A stretch of DNA of 64,000 nt from Streptomyces albiflavescens (GCF_014645835.1 NZ_BMMM01000003.1:434001-498000), one strand, 5' to 3'; counted from the stretch's first letter, positions 1 to 8,577 are shown. The notes: generated by a model from the letters alone, not told the origin. Translations and numbers: made by a program.

Positions 1-232
1 CGGCCAGGTCACCGAGGACGACTTCGGCGTGCGCGACGAGCAGCTCACCTGCGGCCGTCAGCCGAAGGGTGCGACCCTGCTTCTCGACGACAGGCAGCCC
101 GGCCTCCCGTTCGAGAACGGCGAGTTGCTGGGAGACGGCGGGCGCGGTCAGATGGAGCGCGTCGGCGGTCGCGGCGACGGTCCCGTGGGTGGCCAGGTGC
201 TGGAGGATCCGCAGACGCCGCACGTCGAGCAT
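1..232 (-). CDS. LysR-family regulator, N-terminal part (cut by window edge)
   Basis: The 77 visible codons encode the N-terminal winged-helix domain of a LysR-type transcriptional regulator: the protein opens MLDVRRLRILQHLATHG and continues through a recognition helix with TAPAVSQQLAVLEREAG at about residues 28-44. The ATG at 232 is preceded by GGAGGAGGAG, which fixes the start. The effector-binding domain lies outside the window. It is divergent from the EamA exporter at 376, the usual arrangement for a LysR regulator and its target, so it probably controls that exporter; the ligand is unknown. Confidence 0.85.
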   Translation of the reverse strand, partial: MLDVRRLRILQHLATHGTVAATADALHLTAPAVSQQLAVLEREAGLPVVEKQGRTLRLTAAGELLVAHAEVVLGDLA

Positions 233-305
233 GGGGAACTCCTCCTCCTGGCCGCGCGCCGCCCTCGCGGTGCCACGCCGTGCCGGGCCGGATGGGCCAA
301 TCATT

Positions 306-348
306 AAGATCCATTGTGGTTTCGGCGAAGAAAGACTAACTGGATCTT
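306..348. promoter_or_regulatory. Inverted repeat between divergent LysR and EamA genes
   Basis: AAGATCCA at 306-313 and TGGATCTT at 341-348 form a perfect 8-bp inverted repeat with a 27-bp spacer inside the 143-bp gap between the LysR gene and the exporter. The position fits a LysR operator, although the spacing is long for a single dimer site and two half-sites of a tetramer are more likely. The assignment is inference from position and symmetry. Confidence 0.5.
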
Positions 349-375
349 TCGTATCTCCGGGCCAAGTCTAGAGGT

Positions 376-1311
376 GTGAACCAGCACCTCGCCTCCCCCC
401 GTTTCCTGGCTCTGGCCGGCACCGTCATCCTGTGGGCCTCGGCCTTCCCCGCCATCCGCGTCGGTGTCGACGGACTGGGAGTGGCCGCGCTGTCCTTCCT
501 GCGCCTGGCCGTCGCGGCTGTCGCGCTCGCCGTCGTCGCGCCCTTCGCGCGGGTACGCCGGCCCCGGCGCCGTGACCTCCCGCTGATCGCCCTGTGCGGC
601 GCGACCGGCATGACGGCCTACCAGGCGCTGCTGAACTGGGGCGAGGTGCACGTCGAGGCCGGCACGGCAAGTCTGCTGATCGCCGCCGCGCCCGTGTTCA
701 GCGTGCTGCTGGGCAGCACGTTCCTCGCGGAACGGGTGACGCGCAAGGTACTGGTCGGCGGCGCCGTGGCGCTCGGAGGCACCGCGATGGTCACCCTCGC
801 CGACGGTGCCTCCGGCTTCACGGCCGCCTCACTGGTCGTCCTGGCCGCCGCCGTCGTCCAGGGCGTCTATCACTTCGCGAGCAAGCCCCTGCTGCGCCAC
901 TACACGGGCCTCGAAGTGGCCACGTACGCCATGATCGCCGGGACGGTGCTGGCACTCCCGCTGCTTCCGGCCACCGCCCGCGCCCTCCCCCACGCCCCCT
1001 TCGGGGCGCTGGCCTCGACGGTCTTCCTCGGGCTGCTGCCGTCCGCGCTGGGCTTCGTCATCTGGGGGTACGCGGTGGCCCGGCTGCCGCTGGCGACCGC
1101 GACGGCCGCCCTCTACCTGGTGCCGCTGGTCGCCCTGCTCGTCTCGTTCGCCTGGCTCGGCGAAGCACCGCATCCCGTCGCGCTCGTCGGCGGTGCGGTC
1201 ACGGTGCTCGGCGTCGCGCTGATCAACCGGTCGAAGGGTGCCGGCGCGGATCGGCGCCGACCCGCGGCCGACCGGCCGGAGCCGGTCCGTGCCGAGGTCC
1301 GTACCCCCTAG
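376..1311 (+). CDS. EamA/DMT-family permease (exporter)
   Basis: This 311-residue integral membrane protein of the drug/metabolite transporter superfamily probably exports an amino acid or small metabolite. It has two EamA repeats: the first begins at about residue 8 with the typical helix LALAGTVILWASAFPAIRVG, the second at about residue 148, giving some ten hydrophobic helices. The charged tail after residue 290 (Arg/Pro rich) is cytoplasmic. The GTG start at 376 follows AGAGGT. It is divergent from a LysR gene and is the likely target of that regulator. The substrate cannot be told from sequence. Confidence 0.9.
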   Translation: MNQHLASPRFLALAGTVILWASAFPAIRVGVDGLGVAALSFLRLAVAAVALAVVAPFARVRRPRRRDLPLIALCGATGMTAYQALLNWGEVHVEAGTASLLIAAAPVFSVLLGSTFLAERVTRKVLVGGAVALGGTAMVTLADGASGFTAASLVVLAAAVVQGVYHFASKPLLRHYTGLEVATYAMIAGTVLALPLLPATARALPHAPFGALASTVFLGLLPSALGFVIWGYAVARLPLATATAALYLVPLVALLVSFAWLGEAPHPVALVGGAVTVLGVALINRSKGAGADRRRPAADRPEPVRAEVRTP

Positions 1312-1320
1312 GCCCTGGCG

Positions 1321-1851
1321 TCAGCCGGACTCCGCGGGACCGGGACAGGACTCGTCCACGATGCCCAGGGTGGCGAAGGCGCGGGCGAAGGACACGAAGC
1401 CCTCCTCACCCAGGGGTTCCACGACGCGGCGGCGGACCGCGTCGGCGAACACCTTGGCCGCGGTCGTCGCGGTCTCCCGGCCGAGCGGCGTCAAGACCGC
1501 GTATGTCACCCTGCGGTCCGAACTCGACGGGCGGCGCTCGACGAGCCCGGCGTCGGCCAGCCGGTCGACCACTCCGGTCGTCCCCGCGGTGGAGAAGCCG
1601 AGCGTCTGGGAGAGCAGCCGCATCGGGGCGGCCCGATCCGGCGAGGCGACCAGGAAGCACAGCACTTCGAGCGACGAGGGAGGCAGGCCGACCTCACGTT
1701 GCGCCTCGGCGAGGAGCTCGTCCGTGAGCTCCCGGAATCCCGTCGCCAACGCGTTCCAGCGCTGCAGCAGGTCGGTCTCCTCCGCGCTCGGGCACTCGTC
1801 CGCCGCACCGGGGCACTCGCCCCACTCCACTGTCCGCTGGGGCTCCCCCAT
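1321..1851 (-). CDS. MarR-family transcriptional regulator
   Basis: The protein is a MarR winged-helix repressor of 176 residues from the ATG at 1851. That start is preferred because GGGAG sits 7 nt upstream; an in-frame GTG at 1911 would add 20 residues. The body reads ETDLLQRWNALATGFREL, then the recognition region LSQTLGFSTAGTTGVVDRL and the wing PSSSDRRVTYAVLTPLG, typical of the family. It is divergent from the YceI gene at 2083, and the gap between them holds several AGCTATTA/TAATAGCT elements. MarR-YceI pairs suggest repression of the YceI gene and of itself; the ligand is unknown. Confidence 0.88.
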   Translation of the reverse strand: MGEPQRTVEWGECPGAADECPSAEETDLLQRWNALATGFRELTDELLAEAQREVGLPPSSLEVLCFLVASPDRAAPMRLLSQTLGFSTAGTTGVVDRLADAGLVERRPSSSDRRVTYAVLTPLGRETATTAAKVFADAVRRRVVEPLGEEGFVSFARAFATLGIVDESCPGPAESG

Positions 1852-1931
1852 GCACCGGCTCCCGTCGTCCATTCCCACGTCTTGGCCCGCTCGATCCTGA
1901 GTCCTGACCACTTGCCGAGGATACCCCGCCC

Positions 1932-1976
1932 AGCTATTATCTCGCGAGCTACCTAATAGCTGCCGATGTAATAGCT
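1932..1976. promoter_or_regulatory. Probable MarR operator cluster
   Basis: AGCTATTA at 1932-1939 faces TAATAGCT at 1954-1961, and a second TAATAGCT lies at 1969-1976. A CTCGCGAG palindrome at 1941-1948 sits inside the first pair. The elements lie in the gap between the divergent MarR and YceI genes, in an A/T-rich patch likely to hold both promoters, so they are the natural binding sites for the MarR protein. Confidence 0.6.
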
Positions 1977-2082
1977 AGCGGTGTATTGATCCTTCAACCG
2001 ATCACTCCACCACCGACGGCCCGCTCCGGCGCCCGGATCGCCTCCGGCTCCCCCCGACCGCTCACGAAAGGCACGAACGACC

Positions 2083-2634
2083 ATGTCCCACACCACCTCG
2101 AACTCCCCCCACTCCGGCTCGCTCTCGGATGTCGCCGCCGGTCGTTGGACCCTCGACCCGGCGGGCACCACAGTCGGAATCCGGCACAAGACGTTCTGGG
2201 GCCTGGTCAACGTCAAGGGCGTCTTCACCAAGGTCAGCGGCGACGGCGAGGTACTCGCCGGGGGCGGTACGCACGGCAGCGTGACGATCGACGCCGCCTC
2301 CCTGGACACCAAGAACGCCAAGCGCGACACGCACCTGCGCTCCGCGGACTTCTTCGACGTCGACAAGCACCCTTCGCTCGTCTTCACCGCCACCGATGTC
2401 ACCCCGGCCGGCAACGGAACCGCCCGGGTCACCGGCGATCTGGCCGTCATCGGCGTGAGCCGCACGCTCTCCTTCACCGCGGAGGCGTCCGAGGTCTCGG
2501 CGGACGCGGTCACCCTCACCGCCGAAATCCCGGTGGACCGCAAGGAGTTCGGCATGACCTGGAACCAGGCCAACATGCTGAAGCCGCTGACGTTCGTCAC
2601 GATCACCGCGCGCTTCACCCATCGGTCCTCCTGA
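2083..2634 (+). CDS. YceI-family lipid-binding-like protein
   Basis: This 183-residue protein is a YceI-family lipocalin-like beta barrel, a family known to bind polyisoprenoid chains. Typical stretches include RWTLDPAGTTVGIRHKTFWG near residue 24, then TIDAASLDTKNAKRDTHLRS, and the closing EIPVDRKEFGMTWN. No signal peptide is visible, so the protein is probably cytoplasmic, as many actinobacterial members are. An RBS-like AAAGGCA lies upstream of the ATG at 2083. The divergent MarR gene and operator elements suggest induction by a small molecule or stress. The exact ligand is unknown. Confidence 0.9.
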   Translation: MSHTTSNSPHSGSLSDVAAGRWTLDPAGTTVGIRHKTFWGLVNVKGVFTKVSGDGEVLAGGGTHGSVTIDAASLDTKNAKRDTHLRSADFFDVDKHPSLVFTATDVTPAGNGTARVTGDLAVIGVSRTLSFTAEASEVSADAVTLTAEIPVDRKEFGMTWNQANMLKPLTFVTITARFTHRSS

Positions 2635-2765
2635 CCCGAGGTACGACCGGGCGACGACCCCGCCGCGGGTCGTCCCGCCCGGTCCGCCCGGTCCGTGCCC
2701 GGCCGTGCTCCCGCGGCCGCCGCACCGGAGCGCTCCAGCAGGGGGAGCGTCCACGCAGGTGCGCG

Positions 2766-2935
2766 GTGACGGAGGGGAAGCCAACGGCGGCCAAGAAGGC
2801 GGCGACCTCGCCCCAGGGCGATACGTCGACGGTGCGAGACGTCGCGGCCCGTGCGCGCGTGTCCGCGTCCACCGTCTCCCGGTACTCGGCGGCACCCACT
2901 CGGTGGCCAAGGCCACGTCGGTCACGGACGACGGA
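2766..2935 (+). pseudogene. Decayed LacI-family regulator (N-terminal HTH only)
   Basis: From the GTG at 2766 the frame reads VTEGKPTAAKKAA and then TVRDVAARARVSASTVSR, which is a LacI-type DNA-binding helix-turn-helix. At about 2881 the match jumps to the -1 frame, where VLGGTHSVAKAT follows as expected for the hinge region of LacI proteins, so one G appears to be lost. No ligand-binding domain can be recognised afterwards in any frame up to the MarR gene at 3192. It is a relic, and the rest of the 2635-3191 gap shows nothing else. Confidence 0.6.
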
Positions 2936-3191
2936 CAGATCACGGGCAGCACTTCGGCCTCGACCACTGACCCCGCTCCGGGCCGGAGCATCGGTGCCGT
3001 CGCCCGGAGGCCGGCGCGCTCATCACCGCGATCAGCTGCGCCGCAGGTAGGCGCAGGCCAGGCCGCCGTCGATGAAGGGGGCTCGGCGGCGACCGAACGG
3101 GTGGCGTCCATCCGGTCGGCACTTCGTACAATTTGAGTCCGAACGATATCTTCGATTCCACGCGCCCCCGCGTCGTCGAAGGAGTGTGCCC

Positions 3192-3764
3192 GTGCCTGGC
3201 CAGCGATCCATCACCGAAGCCGAGAAGCTCGCGGACGCGAAACTCGGCGGCTTTCCGATCCGTCACGAGCAGATGGCCGTGGTCGCCAACATCTATCGCG
3301 CGGCCTCGGCGGTCCGGCAGCACTTGGAGAACTCCGTACTGCGCGGGTCCGATCTGACGTGGACGGCGTTTGTCGTGCTCTGGGTGGTCTGGATCTGGGG
3401 CGAGTCGGAGACCCGGCACATCGCGGAGGAAGCGGGCATCTCCAAGGGCACGCTCACCGGGGTCTCGCGCACGCTGGAGGCGCGGGGACTGATCCGGCGG
3501 GCGAGCCACCCCACCGACGGCAGGCTGGTGTTGCTCAGCCTGACCGACGAGGGCGAGGAGCTCATGCGGCGGGTGTTCCCGAAGTTCAACGAGGAGGAGG
3601 CCTTCGTCGCCGGGCAGCTCAGCGACGAGGAGTGCCGCAGCGTCGCCGAGGGGCTGCGCCGAGTCGTACTCCAGGTCGAGGAGCACGGCGAGGAGCGCCG
3701 CCTCACCCTCCTGGACGGAGCCCAGCCCGCCCCGCGCCGCAGCGGACGCCGCCCCAAGGCCTGA
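3192..3764 (+). CDS. MarR-family regulator next to the glutamyl-amine catabolic genes
   Basis: The 190-residue protein carries a MarR winged helix: ETRHIAEEAGISKGTLTGV at about residues 73-91, followed by the wing HPTDGRLVLLSLTDEG. The GTG at 3192 is chosen because GAAGGAG lies 7 nt upstream; a second in-frame GTG at 3186 is too close to it. The tail (residues 175-190) is Arg/Pro rich. It points towards the amidase/aldehyde dehydrogenase operon and is one of two candidates, with the TetR gene at 8749-9414, for the factor that reads the shared CGTTTGG palindrome. A weak, 10-of-16 version of that site lies upstream at 3130-3145. Confidence 0.87.
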   Translation: MPGQRSITEAEKLADAKLGGFPIRHEQMAVVANIYRAASAVRQHLENSVLRGSDLTWTAFVVLWVVWIWGESETRHIAEEAGISKGTLTGVSRTLEARGLIRRASHPTDGRLVLLSLTDEGEELMRRVFPKFNEEEAFVAGQLSDEECRSVAEGLRRVVLQVEEHGEERRLTLLDGAQPAPRRSGRRPKA

Positions 3765-3886
3765 GCGGGCGCGACGCGCAAGGCCCTGGACGACGTCGCT
3801 TCGGAGCGAGGACTCCGCGGCCGTGAGGAGCCCCGGTATCTCGGGCCGGCCTCAGGGGCACCTCCCGGCGCGGACCGTCCGGCCCG

Positions 3887-4612
3887 TCACCGGCAGAGGC
3901 GTTCGCGGGCCGCGCGTACCAGGGCGTCGAACAGTCCCTGCTGGGCGGGGTCCTCGTGCGCGGTGTCCTCCGGATGCCACTGCACGGCGGTGAACCAGCC
4001 CTGGACACCGGGGAGTTCGAGTCCTTCCACGGTGTCGTCGGCGGCCCGCGCGGTGACCGCGAGTCCGGCCCCGGTGCGGTCCACTCGCTGATGGTGGTAG
4101 CAGGAGGCCTCCACCTTCTCGGCGCGGACGGCCTGTTCGAGCAGGGTGCCGCGTCGGACGGTCACCGGGTGCACGACGTGGCGGTGTTCGCGCTCCGGCC
4201 CGCCCATGTCCTGGTGCAGGGTGCCGCCGAGGGCGACGTTGACGGCCTGGAGTCCGCGGCAGACGGCGAGCAGGGGCAGGCCCAGGTCCAGTGCCTGCCG
4301 GGCGGCTTCGAGGTCGAAGTCGTCCTGCACGTCGTCGACGTCGTAGACATTGTCGTGGGTGTCGGTCGCGCCGTAACGGTGCGGGGCGAGGTCGCCACCG
4401 CCGGGGAGCAGGACGCCGTCGAAGCGGGCGAGCCGTGCCGCCACATCGGTGTCCGCGGAGCCGGTCGGGTGGATGGTCGCCGGCTCACCGCCGGCCCGCC
4501 ACACGGCCTCGATCAGCGCGCGGGCGTTGACCTCGGCCGCGTACCGCAGGGCCGAGGTGGAGGCGGCGAACCGGGCGGGAATGGCGATGAGCGGTCGCGC
4601 GGGCGTCGTCAC
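3887..4612 (-). CDS. Class I amidotransferase-like gamma-glutamyl hydrolase (peptidase C26, PuuD type)
   Basis: The 241-residue enzyme belongs to peptidase C26, whose PuuD member cleaves gamma-glutamyl-GABA to GABA and glutamate in the putrescine pathway. The triad is visible: Cys118 in LLAVCRGLQAVN, His213 and Glu215 in QWHPED. The GGGDLAP loop near residue 71 is also typical. The GTG at 4612 overlaps the TGA of the upstream aldehyde dehydrogenase as GTGA, so the two are translationally coupled. A longer reading frame upstream lies within the dehydrogenase gene and is not used. With the neighbouring glutamylation genes it probably removes glutamate from a gamma-glutamylated acid; the real substrate is open. 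Confidence 0.88.
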   Translation of the reverse strand: MTTPARPLIAIPARFAASTSALRYAAEVNARALIEAVWRAGGEPATIHPTGSADTDVAARLARFDGVLLPGGGDLAPHRYGATDTHDNVYDVDDVQDDFDLEAARQALDLGLPLLAVCRGLQAVNVALGGTLHQDMGGPEREHRHVVHPVTVRRGTLLEQAVRAEKVEASCYHHQRVDRTGAGLAVTARAADDTVEGLELPGVQGWFTAVQWHPEDTAHEDPAQQGLFDALVRAARERLCR

Positions 4613-6099
4613 AGCTGGATCCAGGTGGTCTTGAGTTCGGTGTACTTCTCCAGGGCGTGGGCGGACTTGTCGCGCCCGTTGCCCGACTGCTTCATGCCGC
4701 CGAAGGGCACGGTCAGGTCGCCCTCCTCGTAGCAGTTGACCCAGACCGTGCCGGCCTTCAGCGCGCGCGAGACCCGATGTGCGGTGGACAGGTCGCTCGT
4801 CCACAGGCCTGCGGCGAGTCCGTACTCGGTGGCGTTGGCGAGCGCGACCGCCTCGTCGACGTCGTCGAAGGTGAGGACGGACAGGACGGGGCCGAAGATC
4901 TCTTCGCGGGCCAGCCGCATCCCGGGGGCGACGCGGTCGAAGACGGTGGGCAGCAGGAAGCTTCCGCCCGACTCGGCCCGTGTGCGGCCGCCGCCGACGC
5001 GCAGCCGGGCACCCTCGTCAAGTCCCGTACCGATGTGGTCGAGTACGCGCTCCAGATGGCTCTCGCCCACGAGCGCGCCCATCTCCGTGGCCGGGTCGAG
5101 GGGATCGCCGACGCGTAGGTCCCGTGCCCGCGCCACGACGGCCTCGGTGACGCGTTCGGCGATCGAGGAGTGGACGAGCAGGCGGGAGGGGGCGGTGCAC
5201 ATCTCGCCCTGGTTGAAGAAGATGCCCCAGGCGGCGGTCGCGGCGGCCTTCTCCAGGTCGGGGGCGTCCGGGAGGACGATGTTGGGGGACTTGCCTCCCA
5301 GCTCCAGCCAAACCCGCTTGAGGTTGGAGTCGGCGGCGTAGCACAGGAAGTGCCGCCCCACCGCGGTGGATCCGGTGAAGGCGAGAACGTCGACATCCGG
5401 ATGCAGGCCGATCGCGCGGCCGGCCACCGGGCCGTCGCCGGTGACAACGTTCAGAACACCGGGCGGCAGCCCGGCCTCGGTCGCCAGCCGCCCCAGCAGC
5501 AGCGCGGACAGCGGGGAGTTCTCCGACGGCTTCAGTACGACGGTGCAGCCCGCGGCGAGCGCGGGTGCGACCTTCCAACTCGCCAGTGTCAGGGGGAAGT
5601 TCCAGGGCACGACCGCGCCGACGACGCCTGCGGGCTCCCGGGTGACGAGCGCGAGCGCGTCCGGGGCGGTGTGCGGGGACTCGTCGGTGAGCTTGTCGGC
5701 CAGCTGCCCGTACCAGCGGAAGGTGTTGATGGCCGCGCGCAGTTCGATGTCGTACGCGTCCGTGATCGGCTTGCCCATCTCCAGGCTGACGGTGAGCGCG
5801 AGCCGGTCGCGCCGCTCCTCCAGCAGGTCGGCGATGCGCAGCAGAACGCGCCCGCGGTCGGCAGGGGACAGGCGGGGCCAGGGCCCGGAGTCGAAAGCGC
5901 GGCGGGCCGCGGCGACGGCGAGGTCGACCTCGGCCTGCTGTGCGTCGGCCACGTCCGCCAGGACCTCGCCGTCGCGGGGTGCGACAGCGGCGAACGACGT
6001 ACCGCCTCCGGGCTCGTCGGCACCGTCGATGTGGTGGGCGCCGGACAGGTCCAGCTCCTTGGCTCGGCGCAGCCACTCCTCGTGGGTGACATCCGACAT
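4609..6099 (-). CDS. Aldehyde dehydrogenase (PuuC-like)
   Basis: This 496-residue NAD(P)-dependent aldehyde dehydrogenase has all family marks: VPWNFPL near residue 164, the nucleotide site FTGSTAVGR, catalytic Glu266 in LELGGKSPN and nucleophile Cys301 in NQGEMCTAPSR. The start is the ATG at 6099 with GGAGG six bases upstream, rather than the ATG at 6117. It is followed without a gap by the PuuD-type hydrolase, so by analogy with PuuC it may oxidise a gamma-glutamyl-aminoaldehyde, or the free aldehyde released by amine oxidation. The promoter region carries a CGTTTGG palindrome at 6124 shared with the divergent amidotransferase gene. Confidence 0.92.
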   Translation of the reverse strand: MSDVTHEEWLRRAKELDLSGAHHIDGADEPGGGTSFAAVAPRDGEVLADVADAQQAEVDLAVAAARRAFDSGPWPRLSPADRGRVLLRIADLLEERRDRLALTVSLEMGKPITDAYDIELRAAINTFRWYGQLADKLTDESPHTAPDALALVTREPAGVVGAVVPWNFPLTLASWKVAPALAAGCTVVLKPSENSPLSALLLGRLATEAGLPPGVLNVVTGDGPVAGRAIGLHPDVDVLAFTGSTAVGRHFLCYAADSNLKRVWLELGGKSPNIVLPDAPDLEKAAATAAWGIFFNQGEMCTAPSRLLVHSSIAERVTEAVVARARDLRVGDPLDPATEMGALVGESHLERVLDHIGTGLDEGARLRVGGGRTRAESGGSFLLPTVFDRVAPGMRLAREEIFGPVLSVLTFDDVDEAVALANATEYGLAAGLWTSDLSTAHRVSRALKAGTVWVNCYEEGDLTVPFGGMKQSGNGRDKSAHALEKYTELKTTWIQL

Positions 6100-6123
6100 G
6101 CGTGGCCTCCAGGTCACCGAATA

Positions 6124-6139
6124 CGTTTGGGTTCAAACG
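6124..6139. promoter_or_regulatory. Palindromic operator, copy 1
   Basis: CGTTTGGGTTCAAACG is a palindrome with 6-bp perfect arms between the divergent aldehyde dehydrogenase (6099) and amidotransferase (6223) genes, 25 bp upstream of the dehydrogenase ATG. Almost the same 16-mer occurs at 8562, 15260 and 15368, each time in front of a gene of the same locus. Confidence 0.75.
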
Positions 6140-6222
6140 GTATGATGTTCCGCGGGCCTTCACAAGGGCCTCCGCCGACACCGCGGAATGGCCGACACAA
6201 CGGAATGAGGGGAGCGCCCGCG

Positions 6223-6933
6223 ATGCGAGCACTCGTCGTCCGGCACGAACACGTCACGGAACCGGGGCTGGTGGGAGCCCGGCTCACCGAGCGTGGATAC
6301 GACCTCACCACGGTCACGGTCGTGCCCGAGCGTCATCACCACGCGCCGGACGTGGCGTTCGACTTCCCCGACCCCGCCGACTGGGACCTGATCGTGTCGC
6401 TCGGCGCCCCCTGGTCCGTGTACGACGAGTCGGTCATAGGGAGCTGGATCGGCGGCGAGCTCGCGCTGCTGCGCAAGGCTCACGACCTCGGTGTCCCGGT
6501 GCTGGGCGTCTGCTTCGGCGCCCAGGCCCTGACCACCGCTCTCGACGGGTCGGTGCAGCCGTCCCCGCGCCCCGAGATCGGCTGGACGGACATCGAGACC
6601 GACCTGCCCGCCGTGGTGCCGCCGGGACCGTGGTTCCAGTGGCACTACGACCGGTGCGTCCTGCCGCCCGGCGCGGTGGAGTTGGCCCGCAATGCCGTGT
6701 GCCCGCAGGCCTTCCGGGCGGGGCGCAGTCTCGGTGTGCAGTTCCACCCGGAGATCACCACGGCGATGGTGCGCGGCTGGCTCGACCTCGGCGGTGCGGA
6801 ACAGTGCGTTCGGCACGGTGTGGACCCGGAGGAACTGTTCGCGCGAAGCCGTGACATGGAGCCGACGGCGCGGGTCAACGCGGGCCGCCTGGTCGATGGA
6901 TTCCTCGACCTCGTGGCAAACGCGAGCAGCTGA
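6223..6933 (+). CDS. Class I glutamine amidotransferase (GATase1) domain protein
   Basis: The 236-residue protein is a stand-alone class I glutamine amidotransferase with a full triad: Cys97 in VLGVCFGAQAL, His175 and Glu177 in VQFHPEIT. The ATG at 6223 has GAGGGGAG eight bases upstream; an in-frame ATG at 6205 lacks one. Proteins of this size and type accompany glutamine-synthetase-like ligases in aniline degradation (AtdA2 beside AtdA1) and are thought to hydrolyse excess gamma-glutamyl product. Its promoter shares the CGTTTGG operator with the aldehyde dehydrogenase operon, which supports a role with the GS-like ligase at 15472. A GMP-synthase-like role in another pathway cannot be excluded. 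Confidence 0.85.
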   Translation: MRALVVRHEHVTEPGLVGARLTERGYDLTTVTVVPERHHHAPDVAFDFPDPADWDLIVSLGAPWSVYDESVIGSWIGGELALLRKAHDLGVPVLGVCFGAQALTTALDGSVQPSPRPEIGWTDIETDLPAVVPPGPWFQWHYDRCVLPPGAVELARNAVCPQAFRAGRSLGVQFHPEITTAMVRGWLDLGGAEQCVRHGVDPEELFARSRDMEPTARVNAGRLVDGFLDLVANASS

Positions 6934-6954
6934 TCCGCTGCCGCCCGATGGCCA

Positions 6955-6984
6955 TGACCGCACCGGACAGGACCGGTGCGGTCA
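6955..6984. terminator. Bidirectional terminator hairpin
   Basis: A perfect 12-bp inverted repeat, TGACCGCACCGG and CCGGTGCGGTCA with a 6-bp loop, lies between the converging amidotransferase and permease genes. There is no long T tract, as is usual in Streptomyces. Confidence 0.75.
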
Positions 6985-7071
6985 CCTCGTCGGCGAGTCG
7001 GCACCACCCCGGGAGTCGGCGTCGCGACCTCGGGCGGCCAGGCCGGAGCCGGGCCGCCCGGGCGGTACGCG

Positions 7072-8538
7072 TCAGCCCCTGAGCGCCGCCCTGCCACGGG
7101 TCAGCCGGGCCGCGACCACGCCGAGGACGAGGACCGCCGGGACGGTGAGTTCGAGCCAGAGGGCGGTGGTGGGGTCGCCGCCGATGAGCGTGGTGAAGTT
7201 CTCGATGATCAGCCAGATCGCGCCGCCGATGCCGAGCGCGCCCAGGACCGGTGCGATCAGCGTGTTCCAGGGCCGCGTGTCCTGGCGCCCCCGGCGGAAG
7301 AAGACGATCACCGAGACCGAGGTCAGGAAGTAGAGCAGCATGCAGCCCAGCACCGCGACCCCGCTGAACCAGGAGAAGAGGGTCAGCACCGGGTCCTTGC
7401 CCAGCAGCGCGAAGGGCATGACCAGCACCAGGGCGATCGCGGTCTGCACACCGCCGGCCACCCAGGGCGAGTGACGCCGGTTGATCGCCGTCAGCCCGTG
7501 CGGCAGCAGGCCGTCGCGACCGAGCGAGAACAGATAGCGGTTGGCGGAGTTGTGGAAGGCGAGGATGCCGGCGAAAAGTGAGGTCGCCAGCAGGAACGGC
7601 AGCACGTCACCCACCCACGCGCCGAACTGGGCGGTGATCGGCACGAAGACGAACGTCGTGGAGTCACCGCTCGCCAGGGCCTTCCCCGCGGCCTCGGGAG
7701 CCTTCGACGCGCCGTAGGCGGAGACCAGCATCCAGGAGGTGAAGGCGAAGAAGCCGGTGATGACGGCGACCGACAGATAGGTGGCCCGGGGAACGGTCCT
7801 GCGCGGCTCGCGGGCCTCCTCGCCGTAGATGGCGGTGGCCTCGAAGCCGAACATCGACGCCACGGCGAACATCAGCGCGACGCCCGGAGCGCCCTGGAGC
7901 GCCGCCTTGGGCGAGAAGCTGTCCGTGAAGCCGAGCCCCTCCGGTCCGCCACCCTTGAAGAGGGTGACGAGCGCGAAGACGAGCAGGATGCTGAACTCCG
8001 CCAGCACGAAGACGGCCAGGAGTTTGGCACCCATCTCGATGCCCGCGGCACCGAGTATCTGGACCACGACCATGGTGCCCAGCACCCAGATCCACCACGG
8101 GACACTGACGCCCGCGTAGTGCTCGATCAGGCCGTTCATCGTGGCGCCGTAGAGCCCGTACATGGCGGCCTGGACGGCACAGTAGGCGAAGAGCGCGACG
8201 CCGGCGCTGCCCGAGCCGGTCGGGCGGCCGAGCCCCTTGCCGATGTACGTGTAGAAGGCGCCGGCGTCCACGACATGGCGGCCCATCGCCACGAAGCCGA
8301 CGGAGAACAGCAGGATGACGACCCCGGCCGCGGCATACGCGGCGGGCGCGCCCGTGCCGTTGCCCAGGGCTACGGCGATGGGCACGGCTCCGGCGATGCC
8401 GGTGAGGGGCGCCTGGGCGGAGAGGACGAAGAAGAGGATGCCCAGGACGCCGAGGGAGTTGGGCTTGAGCTTGCCTGCGGTGGGCGCGTCCTGCGCGGTC
8501 GCTGTTCTGACGACCGTCTGACTGTCCACTCGGATCAC
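7072..8538 (-). CDS. APC-family amino acid/amine permease
   Basis: The 488-residue protein is an amino acid-polyamine-organocation permease with about 12 membrane helices. Family marks are the first helix GILFFVLSAQAPLTGIAG near residue 33 and FGFEATAIYGEEAREPRR near residue 240. The GTG at 8538 gives the full length; a GTG at 8529 has the better-placed AGGTGA and would remove three residues. It has its own operator at 8562 and is separated from the upstream TetR gene by a terminator at 8698. In this locus it most likely imports the amine or amino acid that is then glutamylated by the GS-like enzyme. Confidence 0.92.
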   Translation of the reverse strand: MIRVDSQTVVRTATAQDAPTAGKLKPNSLGVLGILFFVLSAQAPLTGIAGAVPIAVALGNGTGAPAAYAAAGVVILLFSVGFVAMGRHVVDAGAFYTYIGKGLGRPTGSGSAGVALFAYCAVQAAMYGLYGATMNGLIEHYAGVSVPWWIWVLGTMVVVQILGAAGIEMGAKLLAVFVLAEFSILLVFALVTLFKGGGPEGLGFTDSFSPKAALQGAPGVALMFAVASMFGFEATAIYGEEAREPRRTVPRATYLSVAVITGFFAFTSWMLVSAYGASKAPEAAGKALASGDSTTFVFVPITAQFGAWVGDVLPFLLATSLFAGILAFHNSANRYLFSLGRDGLLPHGLTAINRRHSPWVAGGVQTAIALVLVMPFALLGKDPVLTLFSWFSGVAVLGCMLLYFLTSVSVIVFFRRGRQDTRPWNTLIAPVLGALGIGGAIWLIIENFTTLIGGDPTTALWLELTVPAVLVLGVVAARLTRGRAALRG

Positions 8539-8561
8539 CTGCCATGAGAGGGGGACGTTTT

Positions 8562-8577
8562 CGTTTCAGGCCAAACG
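8562..8577. promoter_or_regulatory. Palindromic operator, copy 2
   Basis: Read on the minus strand this is CGTTTGGCCTGAAACG, one of the shared 16-bp sites, 24 bp upstream of the permease start. A half-site CGTTTGGC follows at 8606-8613 and TTCAAACG lies at 8691-8698, so binding may be cooperative. Confidence 0.7.

Noticed and set aside
5170..6222. Long open frame in front of the amidotransferase ATG at 6223
   Set aside because: It runs antisense through the aldehyde dehydrogenase gene and shows no protein likeness; the real start has a good RBS.
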